NCBI GenBank assembly: GCA_946530505.1
Contig: CAMNAD010000016.1
Span: 1 to 16,562 of the forward strand
Length of the DNA: 16,562 bases
Direction of reading: 5' to 3'
Source: an uncultured Bacteroidales bacterium
GTDB lineage: Bacteria; Bacteroidota; Bacteroidia; Bacteroidales; UBA932
The notes under the pieces are model-generated. The model saw nothing but the letters and a program-made list of their open reading frames with translations, had not been told where the DNA came from and did not search any database. Positions 1 to 6,154 of this stretch are shown here, one piece after another. How positions within the stretch are numbered: the first letter of the stretch is position 1; each line of letters starts with the position of its first letter. A program made the position numbers and the translations under genes.

Positions 1-50
1 CCGACCCCCACGTCCCGAACGTGGTGCGCTACCAACTGCGCTACTTCTCG
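1..50 (-). tRNA. tRNA-Pro(CGG), 5' part only, cut by the window edge
   Basis: Read on the minus strand from position 50, the sequence folds as the 5' two thirds of a tRNA: a 7-nt acceptor strand CGAGAAG, TA, a D-arm GCGC-AGTTGGTA-GCGC, one linker base, an anticodon arm CCACG-TTCGGGA-CGTGG, then the variable region GGGTC and the first two T-stem bases. The 7-base loop puts CGG at positions 34-36, followed by G37, which reads the proline codon CCG. The T arm, the 3' acceptor strand and the CCA end lie outside the window, so acceptor pairing cannot be checked. The 5' end directly abuts the T run of the rpsT terminator, leaving no room for a promoter of its own. Confidence 0.88.
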
Positions 51-76
51 AAAAAAGGCGCGGACTCAGCCGCGCC
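51..76 (-). terminator. Rho-independent terminator of rpsT
   Basis: On the minus strand, 9 nt after the rpsT stop, GGCGCGG (76-70) pairs perfectly with CCGCGCC (63-57) around a 6-nt loop, followed at once by six T (56-51). This 7-bp all-GC stem plus U tract is a textbook intrinsic terminator. The next base, position 50, is the first base of the tRNA-Pro, so any transcription of that tRNA from upstream must read through the hairpin. Confidence 0.85.
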
Positions 77-85
77 CTGTTTGAA

Positions 86-340
86 TTAAGAAAGCTTGTT
101 AATGTACAGCGCGATACCGCTCTTGAGATTAGAAGCCTTGTTCTTGTGGATGACACCCTGCTTAGCAAGTTTGTCGATCATAGCATAAACCTTGGGAGCC
201 TCTGCTTCTGCTGCTTTCTTATCGGTTGTTGTACGGATTGCACGGATGGCATTCCTGGTAGTCTTTGCATAATACCTGTTATGCAATTTCCGCCTCTCGC
301 CTTGGCGATTGGCTTTCTCTGCTGATGCGTTGTTTGCCAT
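86..340 (-). CDS. rpsT: 30S ribosomal protein S20
   Basis: Small, very basic protein of 84 residues, the usual S20 length. It binds 16S rRNA early in assembly of the 30S subunit. The family signature is clear: an N-terminal MANNASAEKANRQGERR-like basic helix, the segment KTTRNAIRAI, and the C-terminal run DKLAKQGVIHKNKASNLKS typical of S20. The ATG lies 25 nt behind the 3' end of tRNA-Glu; the spacer is A/T-rich with no Shine-Dalgarno and no TAnnTTTG promoter element, so the gene is probably cotranscribed with the tRNA. A strong hairpin terminator follows the stop codon. Confidence 0.97.
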   Translation of the reverse strand: MANNASAEKANRQGERRKLHNRYYAKTTRNAIRAIRTTTDKKAAEAEAPKVYAMIDKLAKQGVIHKNKASNLKSGIALYINKLS

Positions 341-365
341 TGTTATACTTTTTTATAATTTTCAG

Positions 366-437
366 TAGTGGGTAGGAGAATCGAACTCCTATTGCAGGAA
401 TGAAAATCCTGAGTACTAACCGTTATACGAACCCACC
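366..437 (-). tRNA. tRNA-Glu(TTC)
   Basis: Full cloverleaf on the minus strand, 72 nt to the discriminator base. The acceptor stem is GGTGGGT/ACCCACT with a G1-U72 wobble, which also occurs in the Bacteroides tRNA-Glu as I recall it. The anticodon arm is CAGGA-TTTTCAT-TCCTG with anticodon TTC, reading GAA and GAG. The T arm is GGAG-TTCGATT-CTCC with one further flanking pair. The discriminator is A at 366; the next bases are CTG, so CCA is not encoded and must be added after transcription. It sits between a DUF4837 gene and rpsT in the same direction. Confidence 0.95.
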
Positions 438-454
438 AGCATTTCAAAGGAGTG

Positions 455-486
455 CAAAGGTAAGAATAATTATTTTATTCCGCAAC
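455..486 (-). promoter_or_regulatory. Candidate Bacteroides-type promoter for tRNA-Glu-rpsT
   Basis: On the minus strand TACCTTTG (462-455) matches the Bacteroides -7 element TAnnTTTG exactly. GTTG (486-483), 20 nt upstream, is one mismatch from the -33 element TTTG. The expected start site, about 6-7 nt downstream near 449, would give a short leader of about 11 nt before the tRNA 5' end at 437. An A/T-rich stem GAATAA/TTATTC (464-480) lies between the two boxes. The 47-bp gap 438-485 between the DUF4837 gene and the tRNA holds nothing else. Confidence 0.6.
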
Positions 487-1484
487 TAATTTTCTTCGCT
501 TTTTTCTTTCCACTCCCAGGAATAGAGCAAAGACTCCACCTGACGGAGGTACTGACGCTTGTCAAATTTTGGCGCATATACAAAGGCGTCGCAGACAATC
601 ACATATATTCCGTCGGGGCTGTAGAATGAATGCGAAACGAAGGGACCGCCCATATAATCATTGGCGACTTCCCAGTATCCACGTGTCTGTGCAAAACTGC
701 GTCCCTGATACTTGATATACTCGACAGAAGGCTCCGGAAGGGTGCCGGTGGTCATATAGGTGTTCTCGAACATTCCCGGTACATTGTTGCGAAGCACCTC
801 GTTGCGGTGTGCGATGATGTTGGCTTTGCTGAAGTCTCCCTTTGTGCCCAGAGCGGGGTAGCGATAAACGAAAACGCCCTGAATCGTATACTGCTTTTCG
901 TCGGCTATCCATATAAAGTCGGATGTCTTCTTCTTGAACTGATATCCGGTAGGGAAGTGCAGGCATCCTCCGAAGATATCGGCCACCATTACGGCAAGAT
1001 CCTTCTCTTCGTAGCGCATGGTATTGCGTATCACCCTGTCGCGCTCCGCCTGTTCGATGAAAGACACAATCTTTGCACCTTCGCTCTGGATCAGTTCGGC
1101 AGCGGTCTGCGCATCGGGGGCGGATATGTTGACAACGGCCTGGGGGGCAGCCCAGATATTCTGCAGATACTTGACACCCGTGTTCGCTACCTGGGGATCG
1201 ATATCGAAAAACACAATGTTGCGATGCACTTTGAAGATATCGGCAAATCCGCCGTGGGTCACATTGGATAGGGAGTAGAGGGGCTCACGCATCAGAAACC
1301 AGGGGCAGTCGCTTGCGAGCAGATCCCGGGTGGCATTGCCCACCGCACCTTCCCAGTCGTTTTTCTCGATAACGACCAGGATTTCGCCGGCCTTGCCGCT
1401 CACGTTGGGGAGCAGGGCCTTTTGCTTGCCACCGCACGAAACGAGGGCCAGGATGGCGGAAAGGATAATAATGATTCTTTTCAT
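486..1484 (-). CDS. DUF4837 family lipoprotein
   Basis: A 332-residue protein with a lipoprotein signal: MKR, a hydrophobic stretch of isoleucine, leucine and alanine, then a lipobox ending LVSC with Cys17 as the lipidation site. It is therefore expected in the cell envelope. The rest resembles the DUF4837 family, a Bacteroidota protein of unknown function; the recognisable parts are the early GEILVVIEKNDWEG segment and the aromatic-rich C-terminal half with GYWEV. No catalytic motif was recognised. The start lies 6 nt after the rseP stop, so it is the last protein gene of the M23-dxr-rseP operon. The position next to a site-2 protease suggests, without proving, an envelope-stress or assembly role. 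Family assignment is from recalled sequence character, not a search. Confidence 0.82.
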   Translation of the reverse strand: MKRIIIILSAILALVSCGGKQKALLPNVSGKAGEILVVIEKNDWEGAVGNATRDLLASDCPWFLMREPLYSLSNVTHGGFADIFKVHRNIVFFDIDPQVANTGVKYLQNIWAAPQAVVNISAPDAQTAAELIQSEGAKIVSFIEQAERDRVIRNTMRYEEKDLAVMVADIFGGCLHFPTGYQFKKKTSDFIWIADEKQYTIQGVFVYRYPALGTKGDFSKANIIAHRNEVLRNNVPGMFENTYMTTGTLPEPSVEYIKYQGRSFAQTRGYWEVANDYMGGPFVSHSFYSPDGIYVIVCDAFVYAPKFDKRQYLRQVESLLYSWEWKEKSEEN

Positions 1485-1490
1485 ATGGTT

Positions 1491-2831
1491 TTAACGTATT
1501 AATCTTCCTATATCGTTGCCGAATGCAAGCAGCATCAGCCCCAGCAGGAGAACCATTCCCACCATCTGGGCTGCTGCCATAAAGCGGTCGGACGGCTTGC
1601 GGCCGGTGACTATTTCGAACAGTGTGAACACAATGTGCCCACCGTCCAGGCCGGGAATGGGCAGGAGATTCATGACCCCGAGCATAATGGAGAACAGGCC
1701 GAGCAGGAATACGAACTGGTACCAGTCCCAGGCCGCAGGGAATACCTGCCCGATGGCGATGAAACTGCCGACCGACTTGTATGCCCCTGAGGACGGAGTA
1801 GCCAGCAGGCGAAGGTCTCTGAGATATCCGCCTATGGTGCTGCCGGTAAACTTGAGCCCTGCGGAGAGCGCCTGCATTCCGTGATACTTCTGCGTGCGTA
1901 TCTGCGGGTTCTTCATATAGACGCCGATGCGGCCGATGCTGTCGATCTGCAGAGGGATGGTAAGGGTAGCGCCGCCCCTGAGGATGCGGGCTTCAACCGT
2001 CTGCCCCGGCTTTTCGGAAAATATCTTCCGTCCGTCCTGCAGGAAACTGACTTCCTGGGAGTCGATGGCGCAGATGACATCTCCTTTTAGCAGGCCGCTG
2101 CCGGCATTCACCCCGTCCGCCGCTACGGAATCTATGCAGAAAGGAATGGCCAGGTCGAACATCAGAGGGGAGTTGAGCACCTCGCCCAGCATCGCACCGT
2201 CTACATAGAGGGTCAGGGTGTCGCCGTCGCGCAGTATGTGGGCCTGGCGCACTTTCCTGCGGGCCAGGTCTGCCTGCAGCATCCCGAAGTTCTCCGGAAC
2301 ATAGTCGTCGAATGAGAGTATTTCATCGCCGGCGCGGAAACCCATTTCCTGCGCAAGGGCGTTGGGGTAGATCCTGGAGCCTTCATTGGGGATGTAGCTC
2401 TGCCCCCAGATGGCCATGATGAGGCTGAATGCCAGAATGGCGAAGATAAAATTGTAGAGAACCCCGCCGGCCATTACCAACAGGCGTTGCCAGGGATTGT
2501 GCGAACGGAATTCCCAGTCCCGGGGTTCGCGCTTCATCTGTTCCATATCCATACTCTCGTCGATCATGCCGGCTATCTTGCAGTATCCCCCTAGCGGGAG
2601 CCAGCCTATCCCGTATTCTGTCTCCCATTTCAATGCAGATGGACAGATGCGGGTGAACCACTTGCTGCGCCTGGTGCTGAAAAGGAAGGTGCCTCCGGCG
2701 TCGAAGAAAAGAAAAAACTTTTCAACGCGAATGCGGAAAAGCTTCGCAAAACTGAAGTGCCCGAATTCGTGCACTACGATGAGTATGGAGAGTGCAAGTA
2801 CTACTTGCAGGAACTTCATCAAAAAAACCAT
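1491..2831 (-). CDS. rseP: RIP metalloprotease RseP (site-2 protease)
   Basis: Membrane-embedded zinc protease of the S2P family, cutting substrates inside the membrane. From the start used here (446 residues), HEFGH at 21-25 in the first membrane helix is the zinc motif, and MNLLPIPGLDGG in the C-terminal third carries the conserved LDG aspartate. Between them lie the GYCKIAGMIDE segment typical of Bacteroidota and two PDZ-like domains, around GFRAGDEILSFDD and GLLKGDVICAIDSQEV. An upstream ATG at 2939 in the same frame would add 36 Arg/Cys-rich residues lying inside dxr and unlike the family. The ATG at 2831 shares its A with the dxr stop (TAATG), pointing to coupled translation. A second ATG at 2819 is also possible. 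Its substrate here is unknown; no anti-sigma factor is in the window. Confidence 0.95.
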   Translation of the reverse strand: MVFLMKFLQVVLALSILIVVHEFGHFSFAKLFRIRVEKFFLFFDAGGTFLFSTRRSKWFTRICPSALKWETEYGIGWLPLGGYCKIAGMIDESMDMEQMKREPRDWEFRSHNPWQRLLVMAGGVLYNFIFAILAFSLIMAIWGQSYIPNEGSRIYPNALAQEMGFRAGDEILSFDDYVPENFGMLQADLARRKVRQAHILRDGDTLTLYVDGAMLGEVLNSPLMFDLAIPFCIDSVAADGVNAGSGLLKGDVICAIDSQEVSFLQDGRKIFSEKPGQTVEARILRGGATLTIPLQIDSIGRIGVYMKNPQIRTQKYHGMQALSAGLKFTGSTIGGYLRDLRLLATPSSGAYKSVGSFIAIGQVFPAAWDWYQFVFLLGLFSIMLGVMNLLPIPGLDGGHIVFTLFEIVTGRKPSDRFMAAAQMVGMVLLLGLMLLAFGNDIGRLIR

Positions 2832-3982
2832 TATCGGATGTACGCCCGGATTTTTTTCGCTGTCTCTTCGTGAGTTGCAAAGATGTCGCCGAGCGAAGGA
2901 TCTACAACAAAATCCGAGCCATCCAGTGCGCGTTCGCACAGGCGGGCGATATCGTAGAATCCGATTCTCCCTTCAAGGAAGGCGGCGACTGCAACTTCGT
3001 TGGCGGAATTAAGGGCGCAGGGTGCATTTCCTCCGCGTTTTATCGCTTCGTATGCGAGGCCCAGGCAGGGGAAGCGCTCAAGGTCGGCATTGGCGAAACT
3101 CATCTGGGCGAGTTCTCCGAAATCGAGTTTCTTGTTACCCACGGAAATCCTGTTGGGGAAGCTCAGTGCGAAGCCTATGGGCTCGCGCATATCCGGGCTT
3201 GCCAACTGGGCTATGATGGCACCGTCTTCGAATTCTACCATGGAATGGATTATGGATTCGGGATGCACTACGACCTTGATCCGTTCAACGGGAATGTCGA
3301 AAAGCCATCGCGCTTCTATGACTTCGAACCCCTTGTTCATCATGGTAGAGGAGTCGATGGTGACCTTGGCTCCCATGCTCCAGTTGGGGTGTTTGAGAGC
3401 CTGGGCTGCCGTGGCTGTTGCGATTTGATCCTTTGTCCAGGTGCGGAACGGGCCGCCGGATGCTGTAAGATGTATTTTCTCTACAGCATTTCCCTGTGCT
3501 GCAAGCAGGCACTGGAAGATGGCGGAATGCTCGGAATCAACAGGCAGGATTACGGCTCCGTGCCCGCGCATCGTGCGGGTGACTATGCTGCCCGCCGCGA
3601 CCAGTGTCTCCTTGTTGGCAAGGGCGACTATCTTGCCGGCTTCGAGGGCAGCCAGAGTGGGCCGCAGGCCGCTGAACCCCACCATCGCGCCTACAACGAT
3701 GTCGACATCTTCCGCAGCGGCAAGGGAACAGAGGCTGTCCATGCCGGCAAACACCTTGCTGCCGCTGTTTTTAAGGGCTTCGGCGACAATGCCGTATTTG
3801 TCCGGATTGCAGATTACTACATTGTTGACATCGAACTCTCTTGCCTGGGAAACCAGAAGCTCTGCATTGTTGTTGGCAGAGATGAGTTCGACCTCGAAGA
3901 GGTCCTTGTGCTGACGCACTATGTCAAGTGTCTGGGTGCCGATTGAACCGGTAGAGCCGAGTATGGCAATTTTTCTTTTCAC
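2831..3982 (-). CDS. dxr: 1-deoxy-D-xylulose 5-phosphate reductoisomerase
   Basis: Cytoplasmic enzyme converting DXP to 2-C-methyl-D-erythritol 4-phosphate with NADPH and a divalent metal, the committed step of the MEP isoprenoid pathway. The 383 residues are near the usual length. Visible motifs are the NADPH loop GSTGSIG (9-15), NKET (123-126), metal ligands Asp149 and Glu151 in VDSEHSA, the substrate segment SGGPF (175-179), the flexible loop HPNWSMG (199-205 region), MNKGFEVIEA with Glu220, and the C-terminal CALNSANEVAVAAF. It starts 6 nt after the M23 gene and its stop overlaps the rseP start by one base. The long open frame on the opposite strand is a codon-composition shadow. Confidence 0.97.
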   Translation of the reverse strand: MKRKIAILGSTGSIGTQTLDIVRQHKDLFEVELISANNNAELLVSQAREFDVNNVVICNPDKYGIVAEALKNSGSKVFAGMDSLCSLAAAEDVDIVVGAMVGFSGLRPTLAALEAGKIVALANKETLVAAGSIVTRTMRGHGAVILPVDSEHSAIFQCLLAAQGNAVEKIHLTASGGPFRTWTKDQIATATAAQALKHPNWSMGAKVTIDSSTMMNKGFEVIEARWLFDIPVERIKVVVHPESIIHSMVEFEDGAIIAQLASPDMREPIGFALSFPNRISVGNKKLDFGELAQMSFANADLERFPCLGLAYEAIKRGGNAPCALNSANEVAVAAFLEGRIGFYDIARLCERALDGSDFVVDPSLGDIFATHEETAKKIRAYIR

Positions 3983-3988
3983 GCGTTG

Positions 3989-4837
3989 TCAGAATTTACA
4001 GTAGCGGGCCGGATCTATGGGCTCTCCGTCGTGCCAGATTTCGAAGTGCAGATGGTCGCCTTCGGTGAGGGATCCGGTGCTGCCAACGAGTGCGACCGGA
4101 GTGCCGGCGCTGACTTTGTCACCTGTTTTGCGGAGGAGCTTCTGATTATGCTTGTAGAATGAGATGATGCCGCTTTCGTGCTGGATGGCAATGGAATAGC
4201 CGCTTGCATCCGTCCAGTCGGCGAAGATCACCGTGCCGTCGAGCACGGCGCTGACTACGGCTCCGGCCGGCGCTGTGATGTCGAGAGCCGGATGAAGCGC
4301 TGCGTCGAACGGCTGGGAGACCGTGCCCTTCAGAGGAGAGAAGAAGTGCTGGCCCTCGAGGGGCAGTTCGCGCTTGCGGTCCGAAAGGCTGAACTGCTCG
4401 GCATTTGCGACGCTCGTACGGAGCAAGGAGTCGCCTCTTGCAATTTCGGAGTCGCTGAGTTTGCGAAGATACTCTTTCGGGTTGGCGGAGAGAAGACTGT
4501 CGGCGCCAAGGGTTTCCTCGCCTGCGAGGATGCGGCTGAGATTTCCGGCGTAAAGGGCCCAGCGTGTCATCTCGTTCTCGAGAGAATCGATTTTAAGTGC
4601 ATTTGCAATGGCCCCGCGCTTGAAATGTGCATCCGGATACCCGGGTATGGTGGTGCGCAGCGGCGTGAAGGATATAATGGACCAGGACAGCAGGGACACG
4701 ACCACGAGCACTGTGATGGCTATCAGCACAAAACCTATTCTGGAGAATCTCCAGAACTTGATGCGGAGGTGCGTCTGGTCTTCCACCAGCGTGAGCCTGT
4801 ACACTTTATTCCAATCAGAGGAATTACTTTTTCCCAT
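3989..4837 (-). CDS. M23 family peptidase anchored in the inner membrane
   Basis: A 282-residue peptidoglycan-peptidase-like protein. The N-terminal 33 residues are polar and cytoplasmic, one membrane helix spans about 34-57, then a helical and probably coiled linker leads to a C-terminal M23 (lysostaphin/LytM) domain at about 163-280. Zinc and catalytic residues appear intact: His182 and Asp186 in HPALD, His230, and His262 and His264 in DHLHFE. The M23 fold is thus likely active rather than a degenerate EnvC/NlpD-type activator, though this is inference. The frame is open up to an ATG at 4999, but that extension lies within ruvX and has no family likeness; the ATG at 4837 fits the divergent ruvX start at 4861. 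It is the first gene of the dxr-rseP-DUF4837 operon. Confidence 0.9.
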   Translation of the reverse strand: MGKSNSSDWNKVYRLTLVEDQTHLRIKFWRFSRIGFVLIAITVLVVVSLLSWSIISFTPLRTTIPGYPDAHFKRGAIANALKIDSLENEMTRWALYAGNLSRILAGEETLGADSLLSANPKEYLRKLSDSEIARGDSLLRTSVANAEQFSLSDRKRELPLEGQHFFSPLKGTVSQPFDAALHPALDITAPAGAVVSAVLDGTVIFADWTDASGYSIAIQHESGIISFYKHNQKLLRKTGDKVSAGTPVALVGSTGSLTEGDHLHFEIWHDGEPIDPARYCKF

Positions 4838-4845
4838 ATTATTCG

Positions 4846-4853
4846 TAAATTTG
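4846..4853 (+). promoter_or_regulatory. Candidate -7 element for ruvX-def
   Basis: TAAATTTG matches TAnnTTTG exactly and lies in the 23-bp gap between the divergent M23 and ruvX genes. No clear -33 TTTG is present; TTAC at 4824-4827 (18-nt spacing) is the nearest. The expected start, 5-7 nt after the G, falls at about 4858-4860, so the ruvX message would be leaderless or nearly so if its ATG is at 4861. No exact element was found on the minus strand for the M23 gene. Confidence 0.45.
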
Positions 4854-4860
4854 CACCCTG

Positions 4861-5283
4861 ATGGACAGGATGATAGGAATCGATTACGGACGTGCAAGGG
4901 TGGGTGTAGCGATGAGCGACCCGCTCGGCATCTTTGCATCTCCGCTCGAAACCGTGGTATCTGCAAAGATAATAGATTATCTTCAAAAATTGACCACATC
5001 CGAGACTGTTGTTCGCTTTGTGGTGGGCTATCCCATGAACCTTAACGGCAAACCTGCCGAAGCTGCTGCGGATGTGGACTTGTTCCTTAAGCAGCTTGCA
5101 AAGCATTTCCCGGGCATCCCCGTGGAACTGGAAGACGAGCGATTCACTTCCGTGCTTGCTCACAGGGCAATGATAGACGGGGGAATGAAAAAGAGCGACA
5201 GGCGGAAGAAGGAGTCGGTCGACAGAATCAGCGCAGCCATCATCCTTCAGAGCTATCTGGACAGAAATAAAGACAGCAAATGA
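4861..5283 (+). CDS. ruvX: Putative pre-16S rRNA nuclease YqgF/RuvX
   Basis: A 140-residue RNase-H-like nuclease of the YqgF/RuvX family, implicated in trimming the 5' end of 16S rRNA and once proposed as a Holliday junction resolvase. Conserved parts are IDYGRARVGVAMSDPLG with Asp8, VVGYPMNLNG (54-63), DERFTS with Glu93, and SVDRISAAIILQSYL with Asp121; the three acidic residues fit the RNase H-type active site. Length is normal. A second ATG nine bases downstream (4870) would begin MIGIDYG and is equally compatible with the family. The 3' end overlaps def by 4 nt (ATGA). Confidence 0.94.
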   Translation: MDRMIGIDYGRARVGVAMSDPLGIFASPLETVVSAKIIDYLQKLTTSETVVRFVVGYPMNLNGKPAEAAADVDLFLKQLAKHFPGIPVELEDERFTSVLAHRAMIDGGMKKSDRRKKESVDRISAAIILQSYLDRNKDSK

Positions 5284-5834
5284 TACGACCTATTTATTTA
5301 TACGGCTCAGGCGTGCTTCGTGAGAAAGCGCTTCCTGCGGACATCGGGAAGAAAGAAGAGCTCAAGCAACTGGTTACAGACCTCTGGGATACGCTTGCAG
5401 AAAGCGAAGGCTGCGGCCTTGCCGCCCCCCAGATAGGGGAAAGCGTGCGCGTGGTAGTGGTGGACGGCGATGTAATGGCCGACATCTACGATTACCTGAA
5501 AGGTTTCAAGCGCACTTTCATCAATCCTGTCGTGCTCGGGCAGAGCGAGGAAACCAGTACCTATAACGAAGGTTGTCTAAGCGTTCCCGGCGTATACTGC
5601 GACGTCGTCCGTCCCAAGAAGATAAAGGTGGAGTACTACGACGAGAATCTGGAGAAGCACACGGAGGAGTTCGACAACTTCGCAGCGCGGATGATCCAGC
5701 ACGAGTTCAGCCACCTTGACGGTGTGCTGTTCACCGATCTGGTGGCTCCCATACGCAAAAAGCTGGTCATGAAGAAACTCCAGCGTATTGCCGCCGGAAA
5801 AGTTCCCACAAGATACAAGTCGAAGATGAAGTAG
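5280..5834 (+). CDS. def: Peptide deformylase
   Basis: A 184-residue metalloenzyme that removes the N-formyl group from nascent proteins in the cytoplasm. All three deformylase motifs are visible: GCGLAAPQIG (44-53), EGCLSVPG (97-104) with metal ligand Cys99, and QHEFSHLDG (140-148) with ligands His141 and His145 and catalytic Glu142. The family more often has HEYDHL, so the serine in HEFSH is a mild variant. The start overlaps ruvX by 4 nt, so the two are cotranscribed. Its stop codon lies in one arm of a short hairpin shared with the convergent STAS gene. Confidence 0.97.
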   Translation: MIRPIYLYGSGVLREKALPADIGKKEELKQLVTDLWDTLAESEGCGLAAPQIGESVRVVVVDGDVMADIYDYLKGFKRTFINPVVLGQSEETSTYNEGCLSVPGVYCDVVRPKKIKVEYYDENLEKHTEEFDNFAARMIQHEFSHLDGVLFTDLVAPIRKKLVMKKLQRIAAGKVPTRYKSKMK

Positions 5835-5847
5835 GGTCTTCCCCTAC
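5831..5847. terminator. Hairpin spanning both stop codons of the convergent def and STAS genes
   Basis: GTAGGG (5831-5836) pairs with CCCTAC (5842-5847) around a 5-nt loop. The def TAG (5832-5834) lies in the left arm and the STAS TAG (5846-5844) in the right arm. Only 9 bp separate the two genes. Neither strand shows a T run after the stem, so it is not a canonical intrinsic terminator; it may act as a weak bidirectional one, or the two transcripts may overlap. Confidence 0.35.
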
Positions 5848-6149
5848 GCCTCGATCTGGAACAGGTTCAGGAATCCGGTCATCATAAAGATGCTCCGGAT
5901 CGAGCTGTTCATCCCTTTTACTATTACAGTGCCGCCCTGGGCAGCAGCCGCCTTGCGCACTGTGAGGAAGATTCTGAGGCCGGAGCTGGAAATATATTCA
6001 AGATCCTTGCAGTCGAGAATGATAGTGCCTTTGGCGTCGGCAACGACGGGTTCCAGGGCATTGCTGACTTCCTGCGAAGAAGGTGTGTCGAGGCGACCGG
6101 TAAATACCACAATGGTTTTATCGTCTTGTCTGTTGATAGTTACTTCCAT
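5844..6149 (-). CDS. STAS-domain anti-sigma-factor antagonist (SpoIIAA/RsbV-like)
   Basis: A single STAS domain of 101 residues, last gene of the six-gene operon. In known systems such a protein is phosphorylated by an RsbW/SpoIIAB-type kinase and dephosphorylated by a SpoIIE/RsbU-type phosphatase; the unphosphorylated form binds the kinase and frees its target. The segment LEYISSSGLRIFL (50-62) aligns with the phosphorylation loop. Ser55 corresponds to the modified serine, but the usual preceding Asp of D-S-[ST]-G is Ser54 here. The N-terminal VVFTGRLDTPSSQEV fits the family. The start lies 5 nt after the stop of the phosphatase-kinase gene, so that protein is the obvious partner. Confidence 0.93.
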   Translation of the reverse strand: MEVTINRQDDKTIVVFTGRLDTPSSQEVSNALEPVVADAKGTIILDCKDLEYISSSGLRIFLTVRKAAAAQGGTVIVKGMNSSIRSIFMMTGFLNLFQIEA

Positions 6150-6154
6150 ATTGC

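Noticed and set aside
2821..2827. Run of seven T (minus strand) just after the rseP start, as a slippage or frameshift site
   Set aside because: The frame is continuous through it and a second ATG follows; a single short homopolymer is not evidence of programmed slippage.
2832..2939. N-terminal extension of rseP to an ATG at 2939
   Set aside because: It overlaps dxr in another frame and precedes the membrane helix that normally opens the protein.
2792..3946. 384-codon open frame opposite dxr
   Set aside because: It mirrors the dxr codons, has no recognisable domain, and dxr is an unmistakable gene; the frame is kept open by the codon bias of the real gene.
4870..4897. E. coli-like promoter TTGCAC-N16-TATCAT on the minus strand upstream of the M23 gene
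   Set aside because: Bacteroidota primary sigma factors use a different consensus, and the match lies inside ruvX; kept only as a weak possibility.
4838..4999. N-terminal extension of the M23 peptidase to an ATG at 4999
   Set aside because: The 54 extra residues are Cys/Arg-rich, lie inside ruvX on the other strand, and do not resemble the family; the ATG at 4837 fits.
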